A stretch of 64,000 bases of DNA from the NCBI RefSeq assembly GCF_013369385.1, contig NZ_SZTO01000021.1, positions 1 through 64,000 on the forward strand. The letters are read 5' to 3'. Of the stretch, positions 7,164 to 15,697 are shown in pieces; positions within the stretch are counted from its first letter, which is position 1, and every line of letters starts with the position of its first letter. Below the pieces are notes generated by a model. That model was not told the DNA's origin. It worked only from the letters and a program-made list of their open reading frames with translations, and did not search any database. A program made the position numbers and the translations under genes. Source of the DNA: Vibrio sp. 05-20-BW147. GTDB taxonomy: Bacteria; Pseudomonadota; Gammaproteobacteria; Enterobacterales; Vibrionaceae.

Positions 7164-7220
7164 TCTGGACAATTAATTGCTGATAGATCGCTGTGATGGG
7201 TCTAGCTAATGGAGACGAAA

Positions 7221-8354
7221 ATGACTCAAGAACACTCAGACCAAGTACTACTTAAAACACCACTTCACGCATTGCACATTGAAGTGGGTGCGAAAATGGT
7301 GCCATTCGCTGGTTACGACATGCCAGTTCAATACCCGTTAGGTGTGAAGAAAGAACACTTGCACACGCGTGAAGCGGCAGGCCTGTTTGATGTGTCTCAC
7401 ATGGGGCAGCTAAGACTGCACGGTGCGGGCGCAGCGGCGTTTCTTGAGTCACTGGTTCCAGTGGATATCGTTGATTTGGGTGAAGGCAAACAGCGTTACG
7501 CGTTTTTCACCAACGAGCAGGGCGGCATTATGGATGACCTCATGGTGGCTAACCTGGGTGATCATCTGTTTGTTGTCGTCAATGCTGCATGTAAAGAGCA
7601 AGACATCAACCATCTGCAAGCACATATTCCATCAGACGTTGAACTTGAAATCATTGATGATCGCGCACTGCTTGCTATTCAAGGTCCCAAAGCGGTTGAG
7701 GTGTTGAGCCGCTTCCAACCTGCAGTGGCTGAGATGCTGTTTATGGACGTGCAAAAGCTTGAATTGCTTGGCGTAGAATGCATCATCTCTCGCAGCGGCT
7801 ATACTGGAGAAGACGGCTACGAAATTTCTGTACCAGCAGACAAAGCAGAAGCGCTTGCTCGTGCATTGACCGCGGAAGAAGAAGTCGAATGGATCGGTCT
7901 TGGTGCACGTGATTCGTTACGTCTAGAGTGTGGTTTGTGTTTGTACGGTCATGATCTTGATGAAACCACCACGCCAGTAGAAGCCAGCCTATTGTGGGGC
8001 ATTCAGAAAATTCGCCGCGCAGGTGGTGAGCGTGAAGGTGGCTTCCCAGGGGCAGACATCATCCTTAAGCAGATTGAAACCAAGGATGTATCTCGCAAGC
8101 GTGTTGGTCTGGTTGGTCAAACCAAAGCACCAGTCCGTGAAGGTGCAGAGCTGTTTGATGGAGAAGGTAATAAAGTGGGTGTAGTAACCAGTGGTACCGC
8201 AGGTCCAAATGCGGGCAAGCCAGTTTCCATGGCTTATCTACGTTCAGACCTAACGGAAATCGGCACTGAAGTGTTTGCTGAAGTTCGTGGCAAACTGCTA
8301 CCAATGACGGTAGAGAAAATGCCGTTTGTACCACAACGCTACTACCGTGGTTAA
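7221..8354 (+). CDS. gcvT: Aminomethyltransferase, glycine cleavage T protein
   Basis: This 377-aa folate enzyme moves the methylene group from lipoyl-GcvH to tetrahydrofolate and releases ammonia. Family motifs are clear: GAKMVPFAGYDMPVQYP at the N-terminus, LFDVSHMGQ, and SRSGYTGEDGYEI in the folate-binding part, with a C-terminal barrel ending PFVPQRYYRG. I take ATG 7221, with GGAG 6 nt upstream; an in-frame ATG 12 bp earlier overlaps that ribosome site. It is transcribed away from the other gcv genes and carries its own set of upstream operators. Confidence 0.96.
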   Translation: MTQEHSDQVLLKTPLHALHIEVGAKMVPFAGYDMPVQYPLGVKKEHLHTREAAGLFDVSHMGQLRLHGAGAAAFLESLVPVDIVDLGEGKQRYAFFTNEQGGIMDDLMVANLGDHLFVVVNAACKEQDINHLQAHIPSDVELEIIDDRALLAIQGPKAVEVLSRFQPAVAEMLFMDVQKLELLGVECIISRSGYTGEDGYEISVPADKAEALARALTAEEEVEWIGLGARDSLRLECGLCLYGHDLDETTTPVEASLLWGIQKIRRAGGEREGGFPGADIILKQIETKDVSRKRVGLVGQTKAPVREGAELFDGEGNKVGVVTSGTAGPNAGKPVSMAYLRSDLTEIGTEVFAEVRGKLLPMTVEKMPFVPQRYYRG

Positions 8355-8409
8355 TGAGGCGTTGAGCTAAGTTACCGCAAATACGACGTTTATTTTTGCG
8401 AATAATTGG

Positions 8410-8438
8410 CACCGCGCTTCTAACATAGGGGCGCGGTG
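8410..8438 (+). terminator. Hairpin between gcvT and the protease gene
   Basis: Arms CACCGCGC (8410-8417) and GCGCGGTG (8431-8438) form a stable stem followed by TTATGTTTTC. It probably ends gcvT, with a weak T-run. It also covers the place where the protease ribosome site should be, because the next ATG follows after only 2 bp. Confidence 0.55.
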
Positions 8439-8440
8439 TT

Positions 8441-9541
8441 ATGTTTTCTATTCATTCTCATGCCAAAATCACCTTGTGTGTGGCGCTGCTTTTCTCAGGC
8501 TTTTCTTTTGCCGCTAACGAAGTCGAAAGCCGTATCGTCAACGGAACGGTGATTGATGTTAACCGGTATTCTTCTTTTGCCAGTCTTTTTTTTGATTCAC
8601 TCGAATACGACGGTGTCTACTTCCCTTGGGCAAGTTGTGGAGCAACCATTTTAGACACTTCGCATGTGCTGACCGCCGCGCACTGTGTGGAAGATTTGGG
8701 TTCTATGGCGCTCTTTCTGGTGGTGGTGCCACAGCTTCAAGATGAAAACGACTACCCATTTGGCAATATTCAACGTCACCGCGTGGCGAAAATCTTTTAT
8801 CCCGATAATTTCTCAAACAGTCCTTATACGCTCTTTCCAAATGATATCGCTATTCTAAAACTCGAAAACCCAATGAACATTGATTCGGTCAATGATGTGG
8901 TAAAAAGACCACAGAGCGAGGTGTATCGAAGTCCATCCGAAACGTTTTTTGCTGTTGGTCACGGCAATACGAGTACTGGGTACGACAACGAATCTCAGCT
9001 ACAAGAAACACAGTTGACCTATATCAGTAATACTCAATGTGCCAATATCTTTTCGGATGGGGTTTATCTGACCAACAAACAAATTTGTTTCGATGGCAAG
9101 TTCAGTCAACAGAGCCAGCTTAAAAATAGTACCTGTAACGGGGATTCTGGTGGCCCAGTCTATTGGCTTAATAATGGTGAAATGATCCAAGTGGGTTTGA
9201 CGAGTTTTGGTCCGTCAGTGTGTGGCGACCCTAACTGGGCGGTGACTTCAGTGTTCACTGAAATTTCCGACTATGCGGCGTGGATAGACAGTGTTTTGGC
9301 AGGCAATGAAAGCGCGAAAGTCGCGGTGACGGAGCAGATGCGCTTAGACTACATTAATGGCGATAGTGGCAGTGTCGATGACACCGGTTCATCTGCTAGC
9401 AATGAAGAGGTCCCAATAAGTTTTGGCAATTCTTCGGGGGGCGGGGCAGTAGGGCTATGGCTGTTGATGTACTACCTACTGCATGCCTGTTTGCCTCGAG
9501 TTTGGGTGTCTATTTTTTCGCTGAAACGCCCTAAGGAGTGA
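8441..9541 (+). CDS. Secreted S1-family serine protease with GlyGly-CTERM tail
   Basis: The 366-aa protein starts with a signal peptide (to about residue 24, cleavage near FSFA/ANEV), then a zymogen site ESR/IVNG. The triad is visible as TAAHC (His), NDIAILKL (Asp) and CNGDSGGP (Ser), covering about residues 30-285. The C-terminus has SSGGGAVGLWLLMYYLL followed by basic residues, the GlyGly-CTERM signal processed by rhombosortase on type II secretion substrates such as VesB of V. cholerae. The residue six before the catalytic serine is Ser rather than Asp, so trypsin-like specificity is not expected. No ribosome site is visible, since a terminator-like hairpin abuts the ATG. Its 3' end overlaps the tetR stop by 11 bp. 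Confidence 0.9.
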   Translation: MFSIHSHAKITLCVALLFSGFSFAANEVESRIVNGTVIDVNRYSSFASLFFDSLEYDGVYFPWASCGATILDTSHVLTAAHCVEDLGSMALFLVVVPQLQDENDYPFGNIQRHRVAKIFYPDNFSNSPYTLFPNDIAILKLENPMNIDSVNDVVKRPQSEVYRSPSETFFAVGHGNTSTGYDNESQLQETQLTYISNTQCANIFSDGVYLTNKQICFDGKFSQQSQLKNSTCNGDSGGPVYWLNNGEMIQVGLTSFGPSVCGDPNWAVTSVFTEISDYAAWIDSVLAGNESAKVAVTEQMRLDYINGDSGSVDDTGSSASNEEVPISFGNSSGGGAVGLWLLMYYLLHACLPRVWVSIFSLKRPKE

Positions 9542-10256
9542 GATCTTCAATTGGGCAGAACATATCGATGACGATATCGTTCAACTTCGCAGGGTGAATC
9601 ATTTGTGCTTTTTCCACACCAAATTGGTTCGCCATGATGGTATTAAACAGCTCCCAATGATTGAGCAGTATTTGGTCACGGTTTTCCGCATCGTCGGGCC
9701 ACGTCTCTTTCATCATCGGGGCCAGTGTGATGGCTCCATGAGCAAAGATCAGCATCTGCCATTTGGATTCCCATTGATCGATGGGTGTTTCTGGGTATTC
9801 CACATTGTAGTCGGCAAATAGCTTGGTAAAGATTTCAGCGAACTCGTCTTTTGATCTGAGGAAGTATTGCAGTAGGGCGTCATCCGCTTGGCGGATCGCA
9901 TCGGCAATCATTTGAATCGGGTGAGGATTGACCAAAGCGAACGCGAGCATACGAACCATAAACAGATAAATTTTTCGGTTTGATGGCATCTCTTTTGGCA
10001 TTTGGTTGATGAGCTCTGCCATGTAGAGTTGCAAAAACTCGTCCATACCATCACTGACGGCTTGCCAAATCTTCTCTTTGCTACCGAAGTGGTGGCGAAT
10101 CAAACTGTGCGACACGCCTGCCTTTTCACTGATGTTTCGCAGAGAGATGCGCTCGTAACCCAACTCGCAGAACATATCGGCTGCTACTTTAAGGATCATG
10201 CACTTAGTTTGCTCGGCCGCTTCGGCACTTCTTCGACCTTGCTTTCTTTCAGTCAT
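9531..10256 (-). CDS. TetR-family regulator of the divergent efflux operon
   Basis: A 241-aa repressor with an N-terminal helix-turn-helix (about residues 15-62; RISLRNISEKAGVSHSLIRHHFGSKEKIW) and a helical ligand-binding C-terminus. It is transcribed away from the two-adaptor RND operon, so it most likely represses that operon and itself. A long inverted repeat at 10327-10350 in the shared promoter region is the likely operator. The ligand cannot be deduced. Confidence 0.88.
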   Translation of the reverse strand: MTERKQGRRSAEAAEQTKCMILKVAADMFCELGYERISLRNISEKAGVSHSLIRHHFGSKEKIWQAVSDGMDEFLQLYMAELINQMPKEMPSNRKIYLFMVRMLAFALVNPHPIQMIADAIRQADDALLQYFLRSKDEFAEIFTKLFADYNVEYPETPIDQWESKWQMLIFAHGAITLAPMMKETWPDDAENRDQILLNHWELFNTIMANQFGVEKAQMIHPAKLNDIVIDMFCPIEDLTP

Positions 10257-10326
10257 CGTTCGAGTTTTCTCAGATATCCATCAACGCGCCTATTTTTACC
10301 AGAAACGAGACAATTTGACCAATTCT

Positions 10327-10350
10327 TATATTGTCCATGTGGAAAATATA
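10327..10350. promoter_or_regulatory. Inverted repeat, probable TetR operator
   Basis: The arms TATATTGTCC (10327-10336) and GGAAAATATA (10341-10350) are inverse copies at 9 of 10 positions, with 4 bp between them. The site sits in the 161-bp gap between tetR and the RND operon. The size and symmetry fit a TetR-family dimer site. Confidence 0.5.
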
Positions 10351-10417
10351 TTGATCATTTTTTGATTCTTCATATACTGCACACCTGTATAGCAAAATAA
10401 AGAAATGGAGAATCTCA

Positions 10418-11491
10418 GTGCGCAAACCCCAGATAACACGCACGTCTGTCGCTGTTGTGGTGATGCTTGGTCTATCAACACTGCTGACGGGCTGTGACAA
10501 AGCCATATCGGAGCCTGCCGATCCTCTGATCAAACCCGTTAAGTTACTGGCGGTGGACGATCTGAGCGTTGCTGAATCGGATGCCTTTTTAGCGCGAATC
10601 GACGCAACGTATCGCGCTCAGCTCTCTTTCCAAGTGGGCGGTGAAATTAAGCAATTATTGGTCAAGATGGGGGAAGAGGTGAGCCAAGGTGATGTTTTGG
10701 TGACGCTTGACCCGAAAGATTTGCAATTGGCACTTAACGCCGCTCAGGCGCAATACTCACTGGCGAAGACGGAATGGCAACGAGCTAAGCAACTGTATGA
10801 GAAAAAACTCGTCAGCGCCGATAGCTATGATCAGCAAGAAACCCAATACAAAGCGGCGCTAGCCAATTGGGAGCAAGCCAAAACCGATCTCAGTTACACC
10901 AAAATTCACGCGCCTTTTGATGGCGTGGTTTCTTACACCTATGTCAAACCTCATCAAATGGTGGCGGAAAAACAAGAGATCCTCAATCTTATCGACAACA
11001 GTGTGTTGGATGTGTCGTTTGCATTGCCTGTGACCTATGTTGAATCGCTTTCTCTGGCGGCGCTCAAACATGCTGAGATGTGGGTGACGATGGACAGCGA
11101 ACCCAATAAGCGCATTTCTGGTCAGTTTAAAGAGATCTCAACTCGACCAAACCCAGACACCAATAGCTACCAAGTGATCGTCACCATCGATAGACCGGAA
11201 GATCGCAATTTGTTAACGGGGATGACGGGGCAAGTCCACATTGCTAAGCAAAACCTCTCCAACGCGGTGATGCTGCCAAACACCGCGTGGGTGACAAAAC
11301 AAGCCTCGCAAGGAGAGGTGTGGGTGATGGACAGTGAGACGCAGCAAGTCAACAAAGTGACGCTCTCTTTAAATGATCATGGTGGCGTGGAATCTGGCCT
11401 CGACAGCAATGACTACGTGGTCATTGCGGGTGTCGAGCGTTTGGTGGAAGGCCAAGTCGTCAAAGCGTGGGTACGCGAGGAGGGTATTTAA
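10418..11491 (+). CDS. RND efflux periplasmic adaptor subunit 1 (lipoprotein)
   Basis: A 357-aa membrane fusion protein. The signal peptide ends in a lipobox (LLTGC), so it should be anchored in the inner membrane by a lipidated cysteine. A biotinyl-lipoyl half-motif (LSFQVGGEIKQLLVKMGEEV), a helical hairpin at about residues 105-150 and a beta-barrel follow. The start is GTG 10418 with GGAG 7 nt upstream. It couples the RND pump to an outer-membrane channel. Its stop overlaps the ATG of the second adaptor (TAATG), so the two are translated together. Confidence 0.9.
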   Translation: MRKPQITRTSVAVVVMLGLSTLLTGCDKAISEPADPLIKPVKLLAVDDLSVAESDAFLARIDATYRAQLSFQVGGEIKQLLVKMGEEVSQGDVLVTLDPKDLQLALNAAQAQYSLAKTEWQRAKQLYEKKLVSADSYDQQETQYKAALANWEQAKTDLSYTKIHAPFDGVVSYTYVKPHQMVAEKQEILNLIDNSVLDVSFALPVTYVESLSLAALKHAEMWVTMDSEPNKRISGQFKEISTRPNPDTNSYQVIVTIDRPEDRNLLTGMTGQVHIAKQNLSNAVMLPNTAWVTKQASQGEVWVMDSETQQVNKVTLSLNDHGGVESGLDSNDYVVIAGVERLVEGQVVKAWVREEGI

Positions 11492-12561
11492 TGAAACGTC
11501 CTTTATTACTACTTTCAGCAATAGCGCTGGCCGTGCTGACAGGGTGTGATTCCCAGCCACAGTCGTTTAATGAGCCGCCATTGTACGTTTCAACCGTTTC
11601 TGTTGATGCGCCTGTGAAGAGCCAGTATCGCACCTTTAAGGGCCAAGTTGTGCCCGCAGAGCAAACACCGATCGCCTTTCGCCGCGCAGGAGAAATTCAG
11701 CATGTTTTGGTCAACGCGGGCGATCTCGTCAAGCAAGGTCAGATGATCGCTAAGCTTGATGACAGCAAAGAAAAACAAGCAGTGAACGATGCACAAGCGC
11801 AATACAACTTGGCGATTCGTCAGCTGAAACGTGGTAACGAGCTCTACGCCAAACGGATGATTTCTAACGCGGAGTTAGATGCGCTCACGGCGAGCAAAGA
11901 GTTGGCTGAAGCCAATTTTTACAACGCAACAAACCAACTCAACTACACCCGATTGTTTGCCCCGTTCACCGGTAAGATCTCGGACGTGTACAAAGAACGT
12001 TTTGAGCGCGTCGCGATTGGTGAACCGATCGTCAGTTTGTATCAAAACGACAAGGTGTACGTGCGAATTGAGTTGTCCGACAACGTGTTAGCTTTGGTCA
12101 ACCCGAACACACAAAGTATGGATTACCAGCCCCAAGCGACGTTTTCTGGCGTGCAGAAAACGTTCGCACTCAATTATTTGGAACACACCAGTGAACCGAA
12201 TGCGCAAACCCAAACTTACCAAATGTACTTATCGATGCCACAGCCGTTGCAGCAAAGTGAGATCCTGCCTGGTACCAGTGTCAGCGTGCTGGTTGATATG
12301 GCGGCAGCGGGCATTACAGCCATTGATGGCTACACCATTCCGATGACAGCACTGCAAGCGGGAAGTCAGGAAGGGGAGTTCTTTGTTTGGAAATTAAATG
12401 GTGACGCGGTCACTAAAGTGCCCGTGGTCATTGAACAAATCCACGGCGATGGGGCGATTGTCTCATCGGGAGTGGCACAAGGTGATGTGTTGGTGAATTC
12501 GAATTTACGCAAGTTGCGCGAAGGCAAACACGTGGATGTGGTAGAGAAGGAACAAGAATGA
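11491..12561 (+). CDS. RND efflux periplasmic adaptor subunit 2 (lipoprotein)
   Basis: A second membrane fusion protein of 356 aa with its own lipobox (VLTGC). It has the same layout as the first adaptor: lipoyl half-motif IAFRRAGEIQHVLVNAGDLV, helical hairpin, barrel. I start it at ATG 11491, which has AGGAGGG upstream; the frame extends back into the previous gene. Two different adaptors before one pump resemble V. cholerae VexIJK-type systems, where the adaptors may act as a heteromer. Its end overlaps the pump gene by ATGA. Confidence 0.9.
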   Translation: MKRPLLLLSAIALAVLTGCDSQPQSFNEPPLYVSTVSVDAPVKSQYRTFKGQVVPAEQTPIAFRRAGEIQHVLVNAGDLVKQGQMIAKLDDSKEKQAVNDAQAQYNLAIRQLKRGNELYAKRMISNAELDALTASKELAEANFYNATNQLNYTRLFAPFTGKISDVYKERFERVAIGEPIVSLYQNDKVYVRIELSDNVLALVNPNTQSMDYQPQATFSGVQKTFALNYLEHTSEPNAQTQTYQMYLSMPQPLQQSEILPGTSVSVLVDMAAAGITAIDGYTIPMTALQAGSQEGEFFVWKLNGDAVTKVPVVIEQIHGDGAIVSSGVAQGDVLVNSNLRKLREGKHVDVVEKEQE

Positions 12562-15500
12562 GCATTGCGGAATATTCTATCAAGAACAAAGTCATCAGCT
12601 GGCTGTTTATCGTTATTCTCGCCATTGGCGGGGTCACGTCATTCTTAGAATTGGGGCGTTTGGAAGACCCTGCGTTCACCATTAAAGATGCGATGGTCAT
12701 TGCTACGTACCCGGGCGCGACGTCGAAAGAGGTTGAAGAAGAGCTGACTTATCCACTCGAGAAAGAGATCCGCAAGCTGCCTTACATCGATAAGATCACG
12801 TCCACCTCATCGAATGGTTTGTCGCAAATCATGGTGAGCATGAAGATGGATTACGGCCCAGACGAGCTACCACAAATCTGGGATGAGATGCGCCGTAAAA
12901 TCAATGATCTGCAACCCTCGTTACCGCAAGGTGTTCAATCTCTGCAAATTATTGATGATTTTGGTGACGTATACGGCGTGATGCTGATGCTCACGGGCGA
13001 CGATTACGATTATGTGGAACTGAAACGCTACGCAGACCAACTGACTCGTGAGCTTGAACTGATTGATGGTGTGGGCAAAGTGGACATCGCAGGCGATCAA
13101 CAAGAGCAACTCTTTGTTGAAATCTCCCTCGATCGTCTTGCCGCGCTCAACCTTGATATGAACGTCATTTCCGGTTTACTCAATAAGCAGAACAACGTGG
13201 TTTCTGCCGGTGAAGTGATGGTTAATGGCGAGAGTTTGATGATTCGCCCAAGCGGCACGTTGAACACCGTCGACGCGCTTGAAAATCTGATCATTCATGG
13301 CCGCGATACCGGGAATCTTATTCGCTTAAAAGATGTGGCGACCATTACTCGTGGCATTCAAGAAAAGCCCGACAATGTGCTGTTGTTTAACGGCAAGAAA
13401 GCGATCAATATCGGCGTTTCATTTGCTTCAGGCGTGAATGTGGTGGAAGTGGGCCAGCGTATTGAAACGGAACTGGCCAGCCTAGAAAGCATCAAACCAG
13501 CAGGCATCGACATGAGCTACTTCTACAATCAGGCACAAGAAGTGGATGATTCAGTGAAAGCCTTTGTGATTAGCCTAGCGGAAGCGGTGGCAATCGTGAT
13601 TATAGTTTTGCTGTTCACTATGGGGCTTCGTAGTGGGGTGATCATCGGCTTGGTGTTGCTGCTGACGGTATTCGGCACCTTTATCTTGATGAATCATTAC
13701 GACATTGAACTGCACCGAATCTCGCTAGGGGCGTTGATTATCGCCCTAGGTATGCTGGTGGATAACGCCATTGTGGTGGTGGAAGGGATCTTGGTGGGCC
13801 TAAAGAAAGGGCGCACAAAAATCCAAGCCGCGACCGACATTGTGAAACAAACTCAGTGGCCATTGTTGGGGGCGACCGTGATTGCCATCACTGCGTTTGC
13901 GCCGATTGGCTTATCACAGGACGCAACCGGCGAGTTCATGGGGTCGCTGTTCTGGGTTTTATGTTTCTCGCTGTTCTTAAGCTGGATCACCGCCATCACG
14001 CTGACCCCGTTTCTGGCGGATCTGCTCTTGAAAGAGCAAGACAAGACGCTCGCTGCCGATGAAGAAGACCCATACAAAGGTTGGTTGTTTGTCGCATTTG
14101 GTGCGTCGCTAAAGTGGGCGTTACGTTTTCGTTGGCTGACGGTCGCAGGCATGGTGGCCTTGCTCGTTGGCGCGGTAGTGGCGTTTGGTCATGTTAAGCA
14201 GCAGTTCTTCCCGCCATCGAACACGCCGATGTTTTACGTGGATATGTGGATGCCAGAAGGGACGGACATTCGTGAAACCATGAAGCAAGCCAGTGAAGTG
14301 GAAAGTTACATTCGCCAACAAGCAAACATCGACTTTGTATCAGCATCGATTGGTCAGGGCTTGCAGCGATTTGCATTAACCTATGAGCCGGCCAAGAACT
14401 ACGAAGCGTATGCGCAATTTCAAGTGCGAACAACGGATCGCGACACCATGTTTGTGCTGCTTAACGAACTGGATAGCCGCTTAGCCAAAACTTTTGATAA
14501 GCCAACCTTCCAATTAAAGCTGATGGAGTTTGGCCCATCGCCGGCATCTAAGATTGAAGCGCGCATTACTGGCCCAGATCCACAAGTGCTTAGAGCGTTG
14601 GCGGTTCAAGTGGAAGACATTCTCCATACCGATCCGGGTGCTCGTAATATACGCCACGATTGGCGTGAGCGAACGAAGCAAATCGTGCCAATTTTCAACG
14701 AATCGAAAGCGCGCCGTTTAGGTATCTCAAAAGAAGATTTGTCGAGCACCTTGCAGATGAGCTTTGGTGGCAGCACATTGGGTCTACTCAGAGATGGCAC
14801 ACATATTTTGCCGATTATGGTGCGATTGCCAGAAACAGAACGAGTGGACTTTGAATCGCTACAAAACGTCAGCATCTGGAGCCCATCGTTGCAAAGCTAC
14901 ATTCCGGTTGATCAAATCATCGATGGTGTGACTTTAGATTGGGAAGAGCCGTTAATACAACGCCGCGACCGTAAACGCACGTTGACCGTGTTGGCTGACC
15001 ACGACGTGCTAAGCGAGGACACGGCAGCAAGTTTATTTGCCCGCGTGCAACCTAAAGTGATGGCGCTGCCTATTCCAAATGGCTATGAAATCACATGGGG
15101 TGGGGAATACGAATCATCGAAAGATGCACAGGACGCGTTGTTTGGTTCCTTGCCGATGGGTTACTTATCGATGTTCATTATCACCATGTTGCTTTTCAAT
15201 TCGTTCAAAAAGCCGCTGGTGATTTGGTTCACGGTGCCGCTTTCTATCATTGGTGTGGCACTTGGATTGTTGGTCACCAACATGCCGTTCAGTTTCACCG
15301 CTTTTCTTGGCCTGTTGAGCCTTAGCGGTATGATTCTGAAAAATGGCATTGTGTTGCTGGATCAGATCAATCTGGAACTCGATTCAGGGAAAGATCCGTA
15401 TCTTGCCATCATCGATAGCGCGGTGAGCCGTGTTCGCCCTGTCAGCATGGCGGCATTGACTACCATACTTGGCATGATTCCGTTGGTGTTTGATGCGTTC

Positions 15501-15620
15501 TTTGGCTCTATGGCCATTACCATCATGGCAGGCTTGGGTTTCGCGACGGTACTAACCTTAGTCGTCGTGCCCGTTATGTTTGCTATTTTGTTTGGCATTA
15601 AGCCGGCAAGGCCGCTATAA
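12558..15620 (+). CDS. RND efflux pump, inner-membrane transporter
   Basis: A 1020-aa AcrB/MexB-superfamily proton-driven pump. The opening SIKNKVISWLFIVILAIGGVTSFLELGRLEDPAF and the pattern of one plus five plus one plus five membrane segments around two large periplasmic loops are typical. The proton-relay part of TM4 shows ALGMLVDNAIVVVEG, with the conserved aspartate. It looks intact. No tolC-like gene is nearby, so the outer-membrane channel must be supplied from elsewhere. The substrates are not predictable. It is co-translated with the two adaptors. Confidence 0.93.
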   Translation: MSIAEYSIKNKVISWLFIVILAIGGVTSFLELGRLEDPAFTIKDAMVIATYPGATSKEVEEELTYPLEKEIRKLPYIDKITSTSSNGLSQIMVSMKMDYGPDELPQIWDEMRRKINDLQPSLPQGVQSLQIIDDFGDVYGVMLMLTGDDYDYVELKRYADQLTRELELIDGVGKVDIAGDQQEQLFVEISLDRLAALNLDMNVISGLLNKQNNVVSAGEVMVNGESLMIRPSGTLNTVDALENLIIHGRDTGNLIRLKDVATITRGIQEKPDNVLLFNGKKAINIGVSFASGVNVVEVGQRIETELASLESIKPAGIDMSYFYNQAQEVDDSVKAFVISLAEAVAIVIIVLLFTMGLRSGVIIGLVLLLTVFGTFILMNHYDIELHRISLGALIIALGMLVDNAIVVVEGILVGLKKGRTKIQAATDIVKQTQWPLLGATVIAITAFAPIGLSQDATGEFMGSLFWVLCFSLFLSWITAITLTPFLADLLLKEQDKTLAADEEDPYKGWLFVAFGASLKWALRFRWLTVAGMVALLVGAVVAFGHVKQQFFPPSNTPMFYVDMWMPEGTDIRETMKQASEVESYIRQQANIDFVSASIGQGLQRFALTYEPAKNYEAYAQFQVRTTDRDTMFVLLNELDSRLAKTFDKPTFQLKLMEFGPSPASKIEARITGPDPQVLRALAVQVEDILHTDPGARNIRHDWRERTKQIVPIFNESKARRLGISKEDLSSTLQMSFGGSTLGLLRDGTHILPIMVRLPETERVDFESLQNVSIWSPSLQSYIPVDQIIDGVTLDWEEPLIQRRDRKRTLTVLADHDVLSEDTAASLFARVQPKVMALPIPNGYEITWGGEYESSKDAQDALFGSLPMGYLSMFIITMLLFNSFKKPLVIWFTVPLSIIGVALGLLVTNMPFSFTAFLGLLSLSGMILKNGIVLLDQINLELDSGKDPYLAIIDSAVSRVRPVSMAALTTILGMIPLVFDAFFGSMAITIMAGLGFATVLTLVVVPVMFAILFGIKPARPL

Positions 15621-15649
15621 GCCTTTCAAGTGACATATTTTATCGATGA

Positions 15650-15673
15650 CAAGGGGCAGTCTTCTGCCCCTTG
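15650..15673. terminator. Bidirectional terminator between RND operon and FAN1-like gene
   Basis: Arms CAAGGGGCAG (15650-15659) and CTGCCCCTTG (15664-15673) enclose a 4-nt loop. The plus side continues TTGTTGCTGTTT, a moderate T-run. It lies between two convergent genes. Confidence 0.75.
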
Positions 15674-15697
15674 TTGTTGCTGTTTCGGCGAATCGAA

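Noticed and set aside
5924..7220. Glycine riboswitch upstream of glyA or gcvT
   Set aside because: I searched both strands for the conserved tandem aptamer cores and found none; the region instead has palindromic protein operators.
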